Position numbers and translations under genes: made by a program
Origin: Candidatus Aminicenantota bacterium
Lineage (GTDB): Bacteria; Acidobacteriota; Aminicenantia; Aminicenantales; UBA4085
Length of the DNA: 39,591 nucleotides
Assembly (NCBI GenBank): GCA_026393895.1
Contig: JAPKZG010000004.1
Span: 1 to 39,591 of the forward strand
Direction of reading: 5' to 3'
The notes under the pieces: model-generated
What the model saw: only the letters and a program-made list of their open reading frames with translations
What the model was told of the DNA's origin: nothing
Database searches by the model: none
Shown: positions 27,675 to 36,221 of the stretch, piece after piece
Position numbering within the stretch: position 1 is the stretch's first letter
Layout of the letters: each line of letters opens with the position of its first letter

Positions 27675-29732
27675 ATGGATAAACGGAATGCCGATTCTCC
27701 TCCCCGTCCGAGCAAGATGTTTTCCCGGAGCAAACTCTTTCGCACGAAGTCATTGGACCAATGCCTCAGCGATTCCGAGCTCCCCGAATACCAACTGAAA
27801 CGCGTCCTCGGGCCCTTCCAGCTGATTCTGTTCGGCATCGGGGCCATCATCGGGGCCGGCATCTTTGCCACGATCGGCACGGCCGCGGCCGGCGACGCCT
27901 ACCGTCCCGGCGCCGGCCCGGCCCTGATGCTTTCCTTCGTCATCACGGCCGTCGTCTGCAGCTTCACGGCCTTATGCTACGCGGAATTCACGTCCATCGT
28001 GCCGATTTCCGGATCGGCTTACACGTATTCCTACGCCACCCTGGGCGAAATCATCGCCTGGATCATCGGCTGGGATTTGATCATCGAGTACGCGGTGGGC
28101 AATATCGCCGTCGCCATCTCCTGGGCCAACTATTTCAAAACCTTCCTCAAGGGATTCAACATCCACGTGCCCGATTGGTTGTCCATGGACTACCGGACCG
28201 CGGCCAAAATCGTGGACGCCGACGGAGTTAAGATCGTTTTCCGGGACGCCCCCCATATCTTCGGCGTGCCGATCATCTTCAACATCCTGGCCGTCGGCAT
28301 CGTGGCCTTCATCACCCTTATTCTGGTCTGGGGAATCCGGGAAAGCGCCCGGTTCAACGCCATCATGGTCGGGATCAAGATCATCGTTCTGACTTTCTTC
28401 ATCATCATCGGGTTCTTTTGGGTCCAGCCGTCCAACTGGACGCCCTTCGCCCCCAACGGCTGGGCCGGCATAAGCGCCGGGGCGGCCATTGTCTTCTTCG
28501 CCTACATCGGATTCGACGCCGTCTCCACCGTGGCCGAGGAGACACGGAACCCCAAACGGGACTTGCCCATCGGGATCATCGGCTCTCTGCTCATCTGCAC
28601 GATTTTTTATATCGTCGTCTCGGCGGTTTTCACCGGACTAATCTCCTATCCCGATCTCAAATTGAAACTGGCCACCGAACAGGCCGAGCCTCTGACCATG
28701 GCCCTCCAGCATGCCGCGCCCAACCTCGGTTGGGCCGTGGGTATCGTGGCCTTCGGCTCGGTCATCGCCCACACGGCCGTCCTCTTGATCTTCCAGATGG
28801 GCCAGCCCCGGATCTTCTTCAGCATGTCCCGCGACGGACTCCTGCCGAAGACGTTCAGCCAGGTCCACAAGCGCTTCCGGACGCCCTACAAGGCGACGAT
28901 CCTGACCGGCGTCTTTGTCGCCGTCTTCGCCGCCGTCGCCAGCATCGACGAAATGGTCGACCTGACCAACATCGGGACCCTGTTCGCCTTCATCCTGGTC
29001 TGCAGCGGGATCATCGTCCTGCGTAAAAGAGAACCGGACCGGCCGCGGCCGTTCAAGGTCCCCAGCGGTTGGACCTGGAGCGCGATCCTGTTTGCGGCCG
29101 TGGGCGTGGTCGTGATCTTCATCGTTCCGGCCACGTTCCCGGTCAAGATCATCATTTTGGCCTTGACCGCCGCCTTTTTCGCAACCTTTCGCAATATTCT
29201 TTTCCCGTTGCTGGGCGTCCTGTCCTGTCTGTACCTGATCTTCTACCTGCCGCCCACCTCGTGGCTGCGATTCGCTGCCTGGCTCAACGTCGGGTTTCTG
29301 ATCTACGTCGCCTACGGCGCCATCCACAGCCGGATGATGTCGACCGACATGAAAAAACACAGCCCCGAGCACCTGGCTTACACGGCCCGGTTGGGCGTCG
29401 TTCTCCTCCTCGTCGGGAACGCGATGCTGTTCCTGACGCGCGGGTTCGACCTCTTTCAAATGGCCTACAAGAAAATGACGGACCTGTCCGGGTGGAGCCG
29501 ATTCGCCGCGGCGATGACGCAAACGTTCCAAGCCGGGAAATGGACGGAGATGTCCTGGTTCCTGGTCATTCCGCTCGTTCTCAACACCCTGGTCCTCTGT
29601 CCGCTCATCGTCCGGCGCGCGGCCCGGGCCGGCGGTTTTTCCAAAAAGGACAAGGAAACGCGGGCGGCCGGGAACACGGCCATCATCGTGGCCATTCTGA
29701 GCCTGATTTACCTGGCGATCGTGATTTTTTGA
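27675..29732 (+). CDS. APC superfamily amino-acid permease, long form
   Basis: A 685-residue polytopic protein with an AGGAGAG site. The N-terminal cytoplasmic segment (RSKLFRTKSLDQCL) and first helix motif GIGAIIGAGIF are typical of cationic amino acid transporters (CAT/YfnA-like). About 14 hydrophobic segments are seen, versus 12 in short APC proteins. The TM6-8 region has FFAYIGFDAVSTVAEETRNPKRDLP, the conserved APC block. It probably imports amino acids. With DPP III beside it and iadA downstream, uptake of peptide-derived amino acids is likely. Its last 14 codons are 83% identical in DNA to a relic at 34481-34537. Confidence 0.92.
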   Translation: MDKRNADSPPRPSKMFSRSKLFRTKSLDQCLSDSELPEYQLKRVLGPFQLILFGIGAIIGAGIFATIGTAAAGDAYRPGAGPALMLSFVITAVVCSFTALCYAEFTSIVPISGSAYTYSYATLGEIIAWIIGWDLIIEYAVGNIAVAISWANYFKTFLKGFNIHVPDWLSMDYRTAAKIVDADGVKIVFRDAPHIFGVPIIFNILAVGIVAFITLILVWGIRESARFNAIMVGIKIIVLTFFIIIGFFWVQPSNWTPFAPNGWAGISAGAAIVFFAYIGFDAVSTVAEETRNPKRDLPIGIIGSLLICTIFYIVVSAVFTGLISYPDLKLKLATEQAEPLTMALQHAAPNLGWAVGIVAFGSVIAHTAVLLIFQMGQPRIFFSMSRDGLLPKTFSQVHKRFRTPYKATILTGVFVAVFAAVASIDEMVDLTNIGTLFAFILVCSGIIVLRKREPDRPRPFKVPSGWTWSAILFAAVGVVVIFIVPATFPVKIIILALTAAFFATFRNILFPLLGVLSCLYLIFYLPPTSWLRFAAWLNVGFLIYVAYGAIHSRMMSTDMKKHSPEHLAYTARLGVVLLLVGNAMLFLTRGFDLFQMAYKKMTDLSGWSRFAAAMTQTFQAGKWTEMSWFLVIPLVLNTLVLCPLIVRRAARAGGFSKKDKETRAAGNTAIIVAILSLIYLAIVIF

Positions 29733-29848
29733 AGCGGCTGAAATAATTCCCTTTCTGCCGCCGGCAGTCACGTCTTCTTCCTCTGCGAGGATAAGCCGTA
29801 ATCCTGCTCCCGATACTAGAATTCGATGGTGTTCGGCATGTCCATCAC

Positions 29849-30217
29849 CTAATTGGGAAACAGCACCTTGCCCGTGCCCGGAGGCATCGCGACGGCGATG
29901 TAATAGCTCTTTCCGCCATGGACAAAATATATATGCCAGAGCATGCTCTCCTTTTTGCCGTCATAGGCCTCGATCCGGACCGCCGGCGCGTCTCCAAGCT
30001 TAAAAACAGACTTCGTCGCGATCCATTTTTTGGTGAGGACCCAGGTGGCTTTCCCCGAGGTTCCGGTCCCGGAAGGCCACCTCGATCTTGTAGATTCTCT
30101 TCTCACTGACCTTATCCGGTTCAAGCAGGTAAAAGACCACTTCCGGGTCCCCGAGCAGGCTGAGCGTGTTCGCCTCTGGATTGAGGTCGATCTCGAAATA
30201 CTCTCCTCTATCCCGGC
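29849..30217 (-). pseudogene. Frameshifted, truncated relic of an unknown gene
   Basis: Two adjoining minus-strand frames give one protein-like sequence. About 30217-30065 reads EYFEIDLNPEANTLS...EVVFYLLEPDKVSEKRI...IEVAFRDRN. From about 30060 to the TAG at 29849 another frame continues GKATWVLTKKWIATKSVF...GGKSYYIAVAMPPGTGKVLFPN. No start codon with ribosome site precedes the first part, so the gene has lost its N-terminus and has an indel near 30055-30068. Family not recognised. The relic fills most of the 560-bp gap between the APC permease and iadA. Confidence 0.6.
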
Positions 30218-30291
30218 GGGCGGGGCGCCGGACTCGGTCCTTGCCCGACCCAGGCCGGACGTGTTATCTTGCCGTCATCAAGGAGGCGGTC

Positions 30292-31464
30292 ATGGCCCTC
30301 ATCATCCGCGGCGGTACGGTCGTTTCCCCGACTTCTCCCGGGAAGCGCGACGTTCTCCTTGCCGGCGGCCGAATCGAGGCCGTGGCCGAACCGGGCGCGA
30401 TCGTTTGCGGCGGATTCGAAGCGGCCGTGATCGAGGCGGACGGAAAAGCCGTCCTTCCCGGGTTCATCGATCCGCACGTCCACATCCTGGGCGGCGGGGG
30501 CGAAGGCGGTCCGGCCACGAGGGCGCCCGAAATCGCCGTCGAGGACATCGTCGCAAGCGGCGTGACGACGGTCATCGGCTGCCTTGGGACGGACTCCGTC
30601 ACCCGGCACATGAGTTCTCTTCTGGCCAAGGCCCGGGCTTTGGAAATCGAGGGGATTTCGACCTGGTGTTTCTGCGGTTCCTATGAAATCCCGGTCAAAA
30701 CCGTCACCGGAAGCGTCCGCGGCGACCTTGTCCTGATCGATAAGATCATCGGAGCCGGGGAGATCGCCCTCTCCGATCACCGTTCGTCCCAGCCTTCGTT
30801 TGAGGAATTCGCCCGCCTGGCCGCGGAATGCCGGGTCGGCGGGATGCTGGGCGGCAAGGCCGGGATCCTTCACGTCCACATGGGCGATGGTTCCCGCGGG
30901 TTGGAATACCCGCGGCGGCTCGCCCGGGAGACGGAGATTCCCATCACCCAGATTATCCCGACCCACTGCAACCGGAACCGGCGGCTTCTTGGGGAAGCGT
31001 TCGAGTATGCCCGGTCTGGGGGACGGATCGACCTGACGGCCGGGACCGACCCGGAGCAGGAAACGGACCACGACGTCAGCGTCGAAACGGCGATCCGGCT
31101 TCTTCTGGAAAACGGCGTCCCGCTCGAAAGGGTGACCGTCAGCTCGGACGGAAACGGCAGTCTCCCTGTTTTCGATTCGGCCGGGAAGCTCACCGGACTG
31201 ACCGTGGCCTCGCCGCATTCCCTCTTAAAGACATTCCGCTCGCTCGTCGGCCGCAAGATTTTATCTTTGGAACAAGCGGCCCGGTTGTTTTCCGGAAATC
31301 CGTCCTCGATTTATCAGTTGACGGCGAAGGGCGCGATCGAACCAGGACGCGACGCAGACCTTTTAATTTTCAATAAAAATAATGAGTTGACGGACGTCAT
31401 TGCCCGGGGCCGGGTCCTGATGGCCGGCGGAAAGCTCCGGGTCAAAGGGACATTCCGGCCTTAA
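30292..31464 (+). CDS. iadA: Isoaspartyl dipeptidase (beta-aspartyl-peptidase)
   Basis: The start at 30292 is fixed by AAGGAGG; the frame extends upstream without support. The 390-residue product is exactly the length of E. coli IadA. It is a cytoplasmic amidohydrolase with H62-V-H64 in PGFIDPHVHILGG, later zinc histidines in ILHVHMGDG and IIPTHCNRN, the catalytic Asp in VSSDGNGSLP, and the C-terminal EPGRDADLLI of the family. It hydrolyses beta-Asp-X dipeptides that arise from isoaspartate damage or from cyanophycin (beta-Asp-Arg). It converges with a transporter/cyanophycinase operon, which favours the cyanophycin role here. Confidence 0.95.
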   Translation: MALIIRGGTVVSPTSPGKRDVLLAGGRIEAVAEPGAIVCGGFEAAVIEADGKAVLPGFIDPHVHILGGGGEGGPATRAPEIAVEDIVASGVTTVIGCLGTDSVTRHMSSLLAKARALEIEGISTWCFCGSYEIPVKTVTGSVRGDLVLIDKIIGAGEIALSDHRSSQPSFEEFARLAAECRVGGMLGGKAGILHVHMGDGSRGLEYPRRLARETEIPITQIIPTHCNRNRRLLGEAFEYARSGGRIDLTAGTDPEQETDHDVSVETAIRLLLENGVPLERVTVSSDGNGSLPVFDSAGKLTGLTVASPHSLLKTFRSLVGRKILSLEQAARLFSGNPSSIYQLTAKGAIEPGRDADLLIFNKNNELTDVIARGRVLMAGGKLRVKGTFRP

Positions 31465-32861
31465 GCCGGGCCCCATTTAAACAAGACGGGCGGAATCAGG
31501 CTCAGGGCGGCGAAGAGGACCCAGGCAATCATCAGGGGGATCAGCCATTTCGCCCACTTTTCGTAACGCAGCCCGGCCAGTCCCAGAACTCCCATCGTCA
31601 CTCCCGAGGTCGGAAGGATCGGGTTGATGTATTCGGCCAGCTGAAAGGCGTAGACGCTCGTCTGCCGGGTGATTCCGACCAGGTCCCCCAGCGGGGCCAT
31701 GACCGGGATCGTCAGCGCGGCCTGAGCCGTCCCCGAGTGGACGAAAAAGTTGATCCCGCATTGGGAGGCGAACATCAGCTGGGCCGACAGAATCGGGTGG
31801 AAGTTGGAGATCGCGGATGCCATCCCGGCCAAGATCGTGTCCAGGATCCGGCCGTCCAGGGCGACGATGAGGATCGCCCGGGCCGTGCCGATGATCAGGG
31901 CCGCATTGACCATGTCTTTGGCCCCGTCGACGAAGGCCCGGCCGATCTCGTCTCCCTTGAGCCGGCCCAGGATCCCGGAAAGGACGCCCATCGCCAGGAA
32001 GATCCCGGCGATTTCGTTGATGTACCATTTGTACTTGAGGATTCCGAAGATCATGAACCCGAACCCCGCGGCGAACACCGCCAGGACAAGCTTGTGGGTT
32101 GTGAGGACGGGGAGTTTTTCCATCACCGGCCCGGTCCCGAGGAGTTTTTTTCTTTTTTCGAGGTCGTCCTCGTAGACCGGGCTGGCCTTCGGGTTCCGAA
32201 GGAGCCGGGCCGCGTAACGCATGACGATCGTGATGACGATGGCCGTGCCGAGGGCCCAGACGATCATCCGGTAGCCGAGGCCCGAGTAGAGCGGCAGTCC
32301 GGCGATCCCCTGGGCGATGCCCACGGTGAAGGGGTTGAAAAACGCCCCGGCGAACCCCGCGGCCGCGCCCAGGAAGGGGATGGAGACCCCGACGATGGTG
32401 TCGTAGCCGAGGGAGAGGGCCAGGGGGACGAAGATCAGGATGAACGGCATGGTCTCCTCGCACATGCCCCAGATGGCTCCTCCCAGGGAGAAGACCGTCA
32501 TCGTGACGGGGATCAGGAGGATCCGAAGGGCCTTGCTCCGTCCGAAATGAAAGGCCAGGTTGTGGATGACGGCCGTGATCGCCCCGGTCTTCTGGATGAC
32601 CGAAAAGGCGCCGCCGACGATGAAGAGTATGCCGATGATCGCCGCCGCCTCGACGAACCCCCGGGCCGGCGAGACAAACAGCGCGCCGAGGCCCTGGGGC
32701 CGGCTTTCGACCCGCTGGAAGGACCCGGCGACGGGGACCGTCCGGCCGTCCTTTTCCACCCGTTGGTACTCGCCGCCGGGGATGATCCAAGTGGCGACCA
32801 CGATCAGGACGACCATGGCGTAAATCAGGATGAGGGTGTGGGGGAGTTTGATCTTTCTCAT
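31461..32861 (-). CDS. YfcC/DcuC-family membrane transporter
   Basis: The start at 32861 overlaps the end of the cyanophycinase gene by ATGA; a GGAG-type site lies upstream. The 466-residue protein has about 12 hydrophobic segments and the YfcC/C4-dicarboxylate-carrier family signatures: TLILIYAMVVLIVVATWIIPGGEY at the N-terminus, FSLGGAIWGMCEETMPFI, and FFVHSGTAQAALTIPVMAPLGD near the end. Family members are proposed to carry basic amino acids or small peptides/dicarboxylates. Translational coupling to a secreted cyanophycinase suggests it takes up beta-Asp-Arg or arginine. It overlaps the end of iadA by four bases (convergent). Confidence 0.88.
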   Translation of the reverse strand: MRKIKLPHTLILIYAMVVLIVVATWIIPGGEYQRVEKDGRTVPVAGSFQRVESRPQGLGALFVSPARGFVEAAAIIGILFIVGGAFSVIQKTGAITAVIHNLAFHFGRSKALRILLIPVTMTVFSLGGAIWGMCEETMPFILIFVPLALSLGYDTIVGVSIPFLGAAAGFAGAFFNPFTVGIAQGIAGLPLYSGLGYRMIVWALGTAIVITIVMRYAARLLRNPKASPVYEDDLEKRKKLLGTGPVMEKLPVLTTHKLVLAVFAAGFGFMIFGILKYKWYINEIAGIFLAMGVLSGILGRLKGDEIGRAFVDGAKDMVNAALIIGTARAILIVALDGRILDTILAGMASAISNFHPILSAQLMFASQCGINFFVHSGTAQAALTIPVMAPLGDLVGITRQTSVYAFQLAEYINPILPTSGVTMGVLGLAGLRYEKWAKWLIPLMIAWVLFAALSLIPPVLFKWGPA

Positions 32862-33748
32862 CGCCGGGCTCCTTCGACTTTTCCGGTCGCCGGGTCGTAG
32901 ACGTCGCCGGGAAGAAGGATGTGGACGGTCATCCCTACGACGCCCAGAAGACCGGCGTTGGCGCGGGAGACGGAAGCGTTGCGCGCGTCGTAGACTATGA
33001 CCTGGCCGATCCCGGCGATTTCGTACCGTCCGTCGGGGCGGACCCAAACGGCCGTCGATTCATTGATCCCGATTCCAACGAGTTTGGGATTTTCGAGAAC
33101 GAGGCTGATCAGCCGGTTGTGGCGGCGGCGGGCGATGAAATGTTGATCCATGACGGCCCCGGTCACGAAGCCGAATCCGCGGGAGGTGACGACGTTTCCG
33201 GCCTCGACGGTCTGCCAGTTTGCGTTTTCGTCCGTCGTCCGCTTTTCGTCTCCGGTGATCATGACTTCGCTCATTACCGCGGCCCCGGCGCTGGTCCCGG
33301 CGACGACCAGCCCCTGGGCGTAAAGTTCGAGCAATTTTTTATGGATCGGCGTGTCGAGGAGGACCGCGGTCAGCCGGGATTGGTCCCCGCCACAGAAATA
33401 AACGCCCCCGGCGCCATCGAGGATGTTTGCGCTGTCGGGCTTGAGCGCCTCTTCCCGGGTTAGTTGATAAGAGAAGGCTTCAGCGGCTCCGGCGGCTTTC
33501 ACCTCGGCGACCATTTCCGGGCCGACTTCCAGGGGAACGCCGCTGGCCATCGTGAAAATGACGATTTTTCCCGAGCCGAATCCCCGGGAAAGTTCGACGA
33601 ATTTTTTGGTGAGGCCGTCCGGCCGGTCTCCTCCTCCGATGATCAGGAGGGAGCCGGCGGGACCGGTTTGAAAGGCCGCGGGAGAAAGGGAGGATAAGGC
33701 GGCGAGCAGAAGGGCGGCGAAGAAGAGCACGAGGGCGGATTTTTTCAC
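32858..33748 (-). CDS. Secreted cyanophycinase-type serine peptidase (S51)
   Basis: A GTG start at 33748 (VKKSALVLFF) is chosen because it opens a clean signal peptide (ends near SPAAF) behind AGAGG. The 296-residue product has the S51 fold: SLLIIGGGDRPDG, GGVYFCGGDQSRL and nucleophile S153 in GTSAGAAVMSE, then QHFIARRRHNRL and GIGINESTAVWV, both typical of cyanophycinase/peptidase E-like enzymes. Extracellular cyanophycinases cut multi-L-arginyl-poly-L-aspartate to beta-Asp-Arg. The export signal distinguishes it from cytoplasmic CphB. It is the first gene of a two-gene operon with the YfcC-type transporter. Confidence 0.9.
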   Translation of the reverse strand: MKKSALVLFFAALLLAALSSLSPAAFQTGPAGSLLIIGGGDRPDGLTKKFVELSRGFGSGKIVIFTMASGVPLEVGPEMVAEVKAAGAAEAFSYQLTREEALKPDSANILDGAGGVYFCGGDQSRLTAVLLDTPIHKKLLELYAQGLVVAGTSAGAAVMSEVMITGDEKRTTDENANWQTVEAGNVVTSRGFGFVTGAVMDQHFIARRRHNRLISLVLENPKLVGIGINESTAVWVRPDGRYEIAGIGQVIVYDARNASVSRANAGLLGVVGMTVHILLPGDVYDPATGKVEGARR

Positions 33749-33861
33749 GGGCGGCCTCTTTCCTGAAAAGACGGGAATCGCACGTTGGGAGGATGCTAAC
33801 TTGCCGGGCGAAGGAAAGTCAAGCGGGACGGCAATCTTGGGGGCTTCGGCCGGAAAGCGGA

Positions 33862-34302
33862 CTAGGCCGGCGTCCCCGGGGGTTCGGAAATGCTTATTGC
33901 GGCCCGGACGTCGACGCTTTTTATCAGCATGGCATAGACGGGGCAGTATTTTTCCTCGGCCAGTTGAAGGGCTTTTTCGGCGGCGGAACGGTCGAGATTC
34001 GGGCCGGAGACCTCGATGTCCAGGCGGATCCCGGTGAAGATGCGCGGGTGATCCGCCTGCTTGACGCCGCTCGCCTTGATCGAGAACGTCCGGACGTCCT
34101 GGCGCATTTTCCGGAGGAGAGAGACGATGACCTGCCCGGCGCAGGAGGCCAGGCTGATCAGCAGAAGCTCCATGGGTTTCGTCCCGTGATCGTCCCCCTG
34201 TGGCGGAGAAACGTCGATGCGGATCGCCTGGTCGAAGTCCGACCGGCCTTCGAATTCCATTTTCCCTTTCCAAACGACGCCGGCGGTCAGTTCTTCCGAC
34301 AT
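33862..34302 (-). CDS. OsmC/Ohr-family thiol-dependent peroxidase-like protein
   Basis: The start at 34302 follows AAAGGAG. The 146-residue protein has both family cysteines, C54 in SLASCAGQ and C120 in EEKYCPVYAM, and the GTKPMELLLISLASC helix. These cysteines form the reactive pair in OsmC/Ohr proteins, which reduce organic hydroperoxides; many OsmC-like relatives (YhfA type) have unknown substrates. Cytoplasmic. It stands alone, 113 bp upstream of the cyanophycinase start on the same strand. Confidence 0.9.
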   Translation of the reverse strand: MSEELTAGVVWKGKMEFEGRSDFDQAIRIDVSPPQGDDHGTKPMELLLISLASCAGQVIVSLLRKMRQDVRTFSIKASGVKQADHPRIFTGIRLDIEVSGPNLDRSAAEKALQLAEEKYCPVYAMLIKSVDVRAAISISEPPGTPA

Positions 34303-34403
34303 GCCCTGCTCCTTTCTTTCTTGCGGGGGAAATGACGGCGGTTCGCCGGTCATTATAATAATTCTGGGCCAGGTTACTCAACTCCCTGTACGGGGTCAGG
34401 ACA

Positions 34404-34484
34404 TTAGTGACACTTTTGGGGAAGGTTTTTCTTCCATTGGCGATAATATTCATTTGGCGTGAGATAGTCCAGGGATTGATGCGG
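34404..34484 (-). pseudogene. C-terminal fragment of an IS3/IS481-type transposase
   Basis: Minus-strand codons read PHQSLDYLTPNEYYRQW, then KKNLPQKCH and TAA. PHxSLxxxTP is the C-terminal signature of the DDE integrase-type transposases of IS3/IS481-like elements. The frame loses similarity right at 34484, where the permease relic begins, so only about 26 codons remain. The sequence just past the stop probably includes the old element end. Confidence 0.75.
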
Positions 34485-34537
34485 CCAACATCGCGGCCGT
34501 ATTGAGCCTGATTTACCCGGCGGTCATGATTTTTTAA
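34481..34537 (+). pseudogene. 3' end of a second copy of the APC permease
   Basis: Plus-strand codons read AANIAAVLSLIYPAVMIF and TAA, matching the C-terminus of the intact permease (NTAIIVAILSLIYLAIVIF and TGA). 35 of the last 42 bases are identical. It abuts the transposase fragment, so a permease paralogue was probably interrupted by the IS and then deleted. Confidence 0.75.
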
Positions 34538-34644
34538 GAATCTTCTCCGCCCATTTAAGGCTGAGAAGCTCCGGACGGAATTTGCTTATTTGAACAAATA
34601 CCGGTTACTTGAACGGCGATTGTTTCATCAGGCAAGGCGACGAG

Positions 34645-34716
34645 ATGAGCGCCTCGGGCCTTTACATCAAATTGCCGCCTTATGGAAGCTATCTCTTCCG
34701 TTGCAAAAGATTATAA
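34645..34716 (+). pseudogene. Possible C-terminal tail of a glycoside hydrolase
   Basis: The frame GLYIKLPPYGSYLFRCKRL and stop, preceded by NTGYLNGDCFIRQGDEMSAS, resembles the last beta-strands of GH13-type alpha-amylase C-domains (LPPYG-aYvF). It has no start or body. Short and uncertain. Confidence 0.35.
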
Positions 34717-34801
34717 GCACGAACACTGAATATGTGAATGTAAGAGATACTTTTTCTAAGAAAAACGTCGCGAGCAATTGCAAGTTTCATAAGGAAAGGC
34801 A

Positions 34802-36220
34802 TCACCATTTTTTTCGAGTGCAGAGGATATCGTTGAGCGGGGGTTTGAAGGAGTAGCAAAACTTATCTCCCTGGTAAACGTGAACCCAGGGCACGGTGAG
34901 TTGGTTGGGGCCAGGTTTGTATTTCCAATGGTCGATGAGGCAGGGGACGTTTCTCTTGTTGTGGAGGGCGTCCATGGCGGCACGTTGACGCGCCGCCTCC
35001 TGGTTGCGTCGCGCCGCTTCCTCCGTTGCCCGGCGAGTCTCTATCTCTATGGCTCTTTTTTGTTCTGCGGCCCGGCGCCGCGCTTCTTCTTCGAGCCGCC
35101 GTTTTTCCATTTCAAGGGCTCTCTTTTTCTCCGCTTCCTGGATGATCCGACCCGGCTGGTTGTGGCTCATCCGCAGAGCTTCCAGCGAGCGGCGGCGAGC
35201 CTCTTCCTGCAACCGCTTTTGCAGTCGCTCCTGGGCTTGCCGTTGCAATTCAGAAAAGCGATTGAGGAAAACATTCGGTCCGAAATGCGTATTCGTGAAT
35301 GGATTTGCCGGTCCCGCAATAGGTCCCCCCTGCCATGTGCCCGGCCGTATGTGCGGCAATCCCGTGATCGTCATTGACTTGGGTATGGTCGAGCCGGGGG
35401 CCGTGTGGCCCGGTAATTTTACCGGCATCTTCGATGGCACGAGCCAGCGATAGCCGTTTTTCCAGTTTAGCGTCTCCTGGGCGCTGAATTTCTGTTGATC
35501 CAGGGACGTGGGCGCTCTCTCCGCAGGGACAAACCCTTTTTTTTCGTCGTAACGGAACCAGCCTTTGAAAAGCAGCTGGAGCACGGAATCGTTGGAAAAG
35601 GAATTGCCTTCGAGATAACTCTTGCTTATGAGTATACGCGGCATCTCGGCATTTTCATAGTTTTTCAGTTCATTCGCCAGGTTATGGGCTTTGGCATAAT
35701 CTTTGCTAACTTCGAGCCCGAGCGATTCAATCACGCCTTCCGCGATATCCTGTTTCAATATGCTTTCGAAATAGGAATAGGGGCCCTGTGAATCCTTGGA
35801 AAACGAGTACAAGTGAAAAAGTTCATGGGCAGTATAGTAGGGATCAGTTTTTGCGAGGTGAATCGTTTGGGTAAAGGGATCGTAAAAACCTGCGGAGGTA
35901 AAGACCGCTTTTTGATACCGGTCATTGTCTTTGTAGTAATCCAGAGACTTGATCTGTATGCCCAGGGTGTCGCCATGGAGCTTCCAGGCTTGGGCGTATA
36001 GGTCGGGTTGGTTCTGCTTTAAATCGGTCAGGTCGCGGTTGACCCTGGTCTGTATGGTGTTTTCCAATGCTTTCTGGTATTCGGCCGGGTCGGAATACTG
36101 CAGAACGCGGAATCGGATATTTCTCTTTTCCAGGGGGGTGTAACGGCCGTATTTGTCCAGGATGCGCTTGTTGATTTCTCGCACTTTGGGCGATTGGGTG
36201 ATATCGACGGGGCTGGCCAT
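34802..36220 (-). CDS. HELFH metallopeptidase-like protein with charged coiled coil
   Basis: A 472-residue protein without signal peptide. An N-terminal domain of about 240 residues carries H132-E133-L-F-H136 in YYTAHELFHLYSF, a HExxH zinc motif, with E161/E165 (DIAEGVIESLG) as possible third ligand. A Pro/Gly-rich linker (about 265-320) follows, then a highly charged helix of about 90 residues (325-415, repeated EEARRR-type segments). A 50-residue C-terminal patch has three cysteines (VPCLIDHW, KFCYSF, ILCTRK). No family recognised with certainty. The start lies one base past the stop of the HhH-GPD-like gene, so they are coupled. The architecture would suit an effector or toxin-type peptidase, but this is speculation. 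Confidence 0.7.
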   Translation of the reverse strand: MASPVDITQSPKVREINKRILDKYGRYTPLEKRNIRFRVLQYSDPAEYQKALENTIQTRVNRDLTDLKQNQPDLYAQAWKLHGDTLGIQIKSLDYYKDNDRYQKAVFTSAGFYDPFTQTIHLAKTDPYYTAHELFHLYSFSKDSQGPYSYFESILKQDIAEGVIESLGLEVSKDYAKAHNLANELKNYENAEMPRILISKSYLEGNSFSNDSVLQLLFKGWFRYDEKKGFVPAERAPTSLDQQKFSAQETLNWKNGYRWLVPSKMPVKLPGHTAPGSTIPKSMTITGLPHIRPGTWQGGPIAGPANPFTNTHFGPNVFLNRFSELQRQAQERLQKRLQEEARRRSLEALRMSHNQPGRIIQEAEKKRALEMEKRRLEEEARRRAAEQKRAIEIETRRATEEAARRNQEAARQRAAMDALHNKRNVPCLIDHWKYKPGPNQLTVPWVHVYQGDKFCYSFKPPLNDILCTRKKW

Positions 36221-36221
36221 T

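Larger units (their letters stand above)
34303..34801. other. 499-bp stretch of gene tails
   Basis: No intact gene. It contains, in order, the C-terminal end of an IS transposase (minus), the 3' end of an APC permease copy (plus) and a possible glycoside-hydrolase tail (plus), then plain AT-richer sequence up to the HELFH gene. It marks the boundary where base composition drops. Confidence 0.7.
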
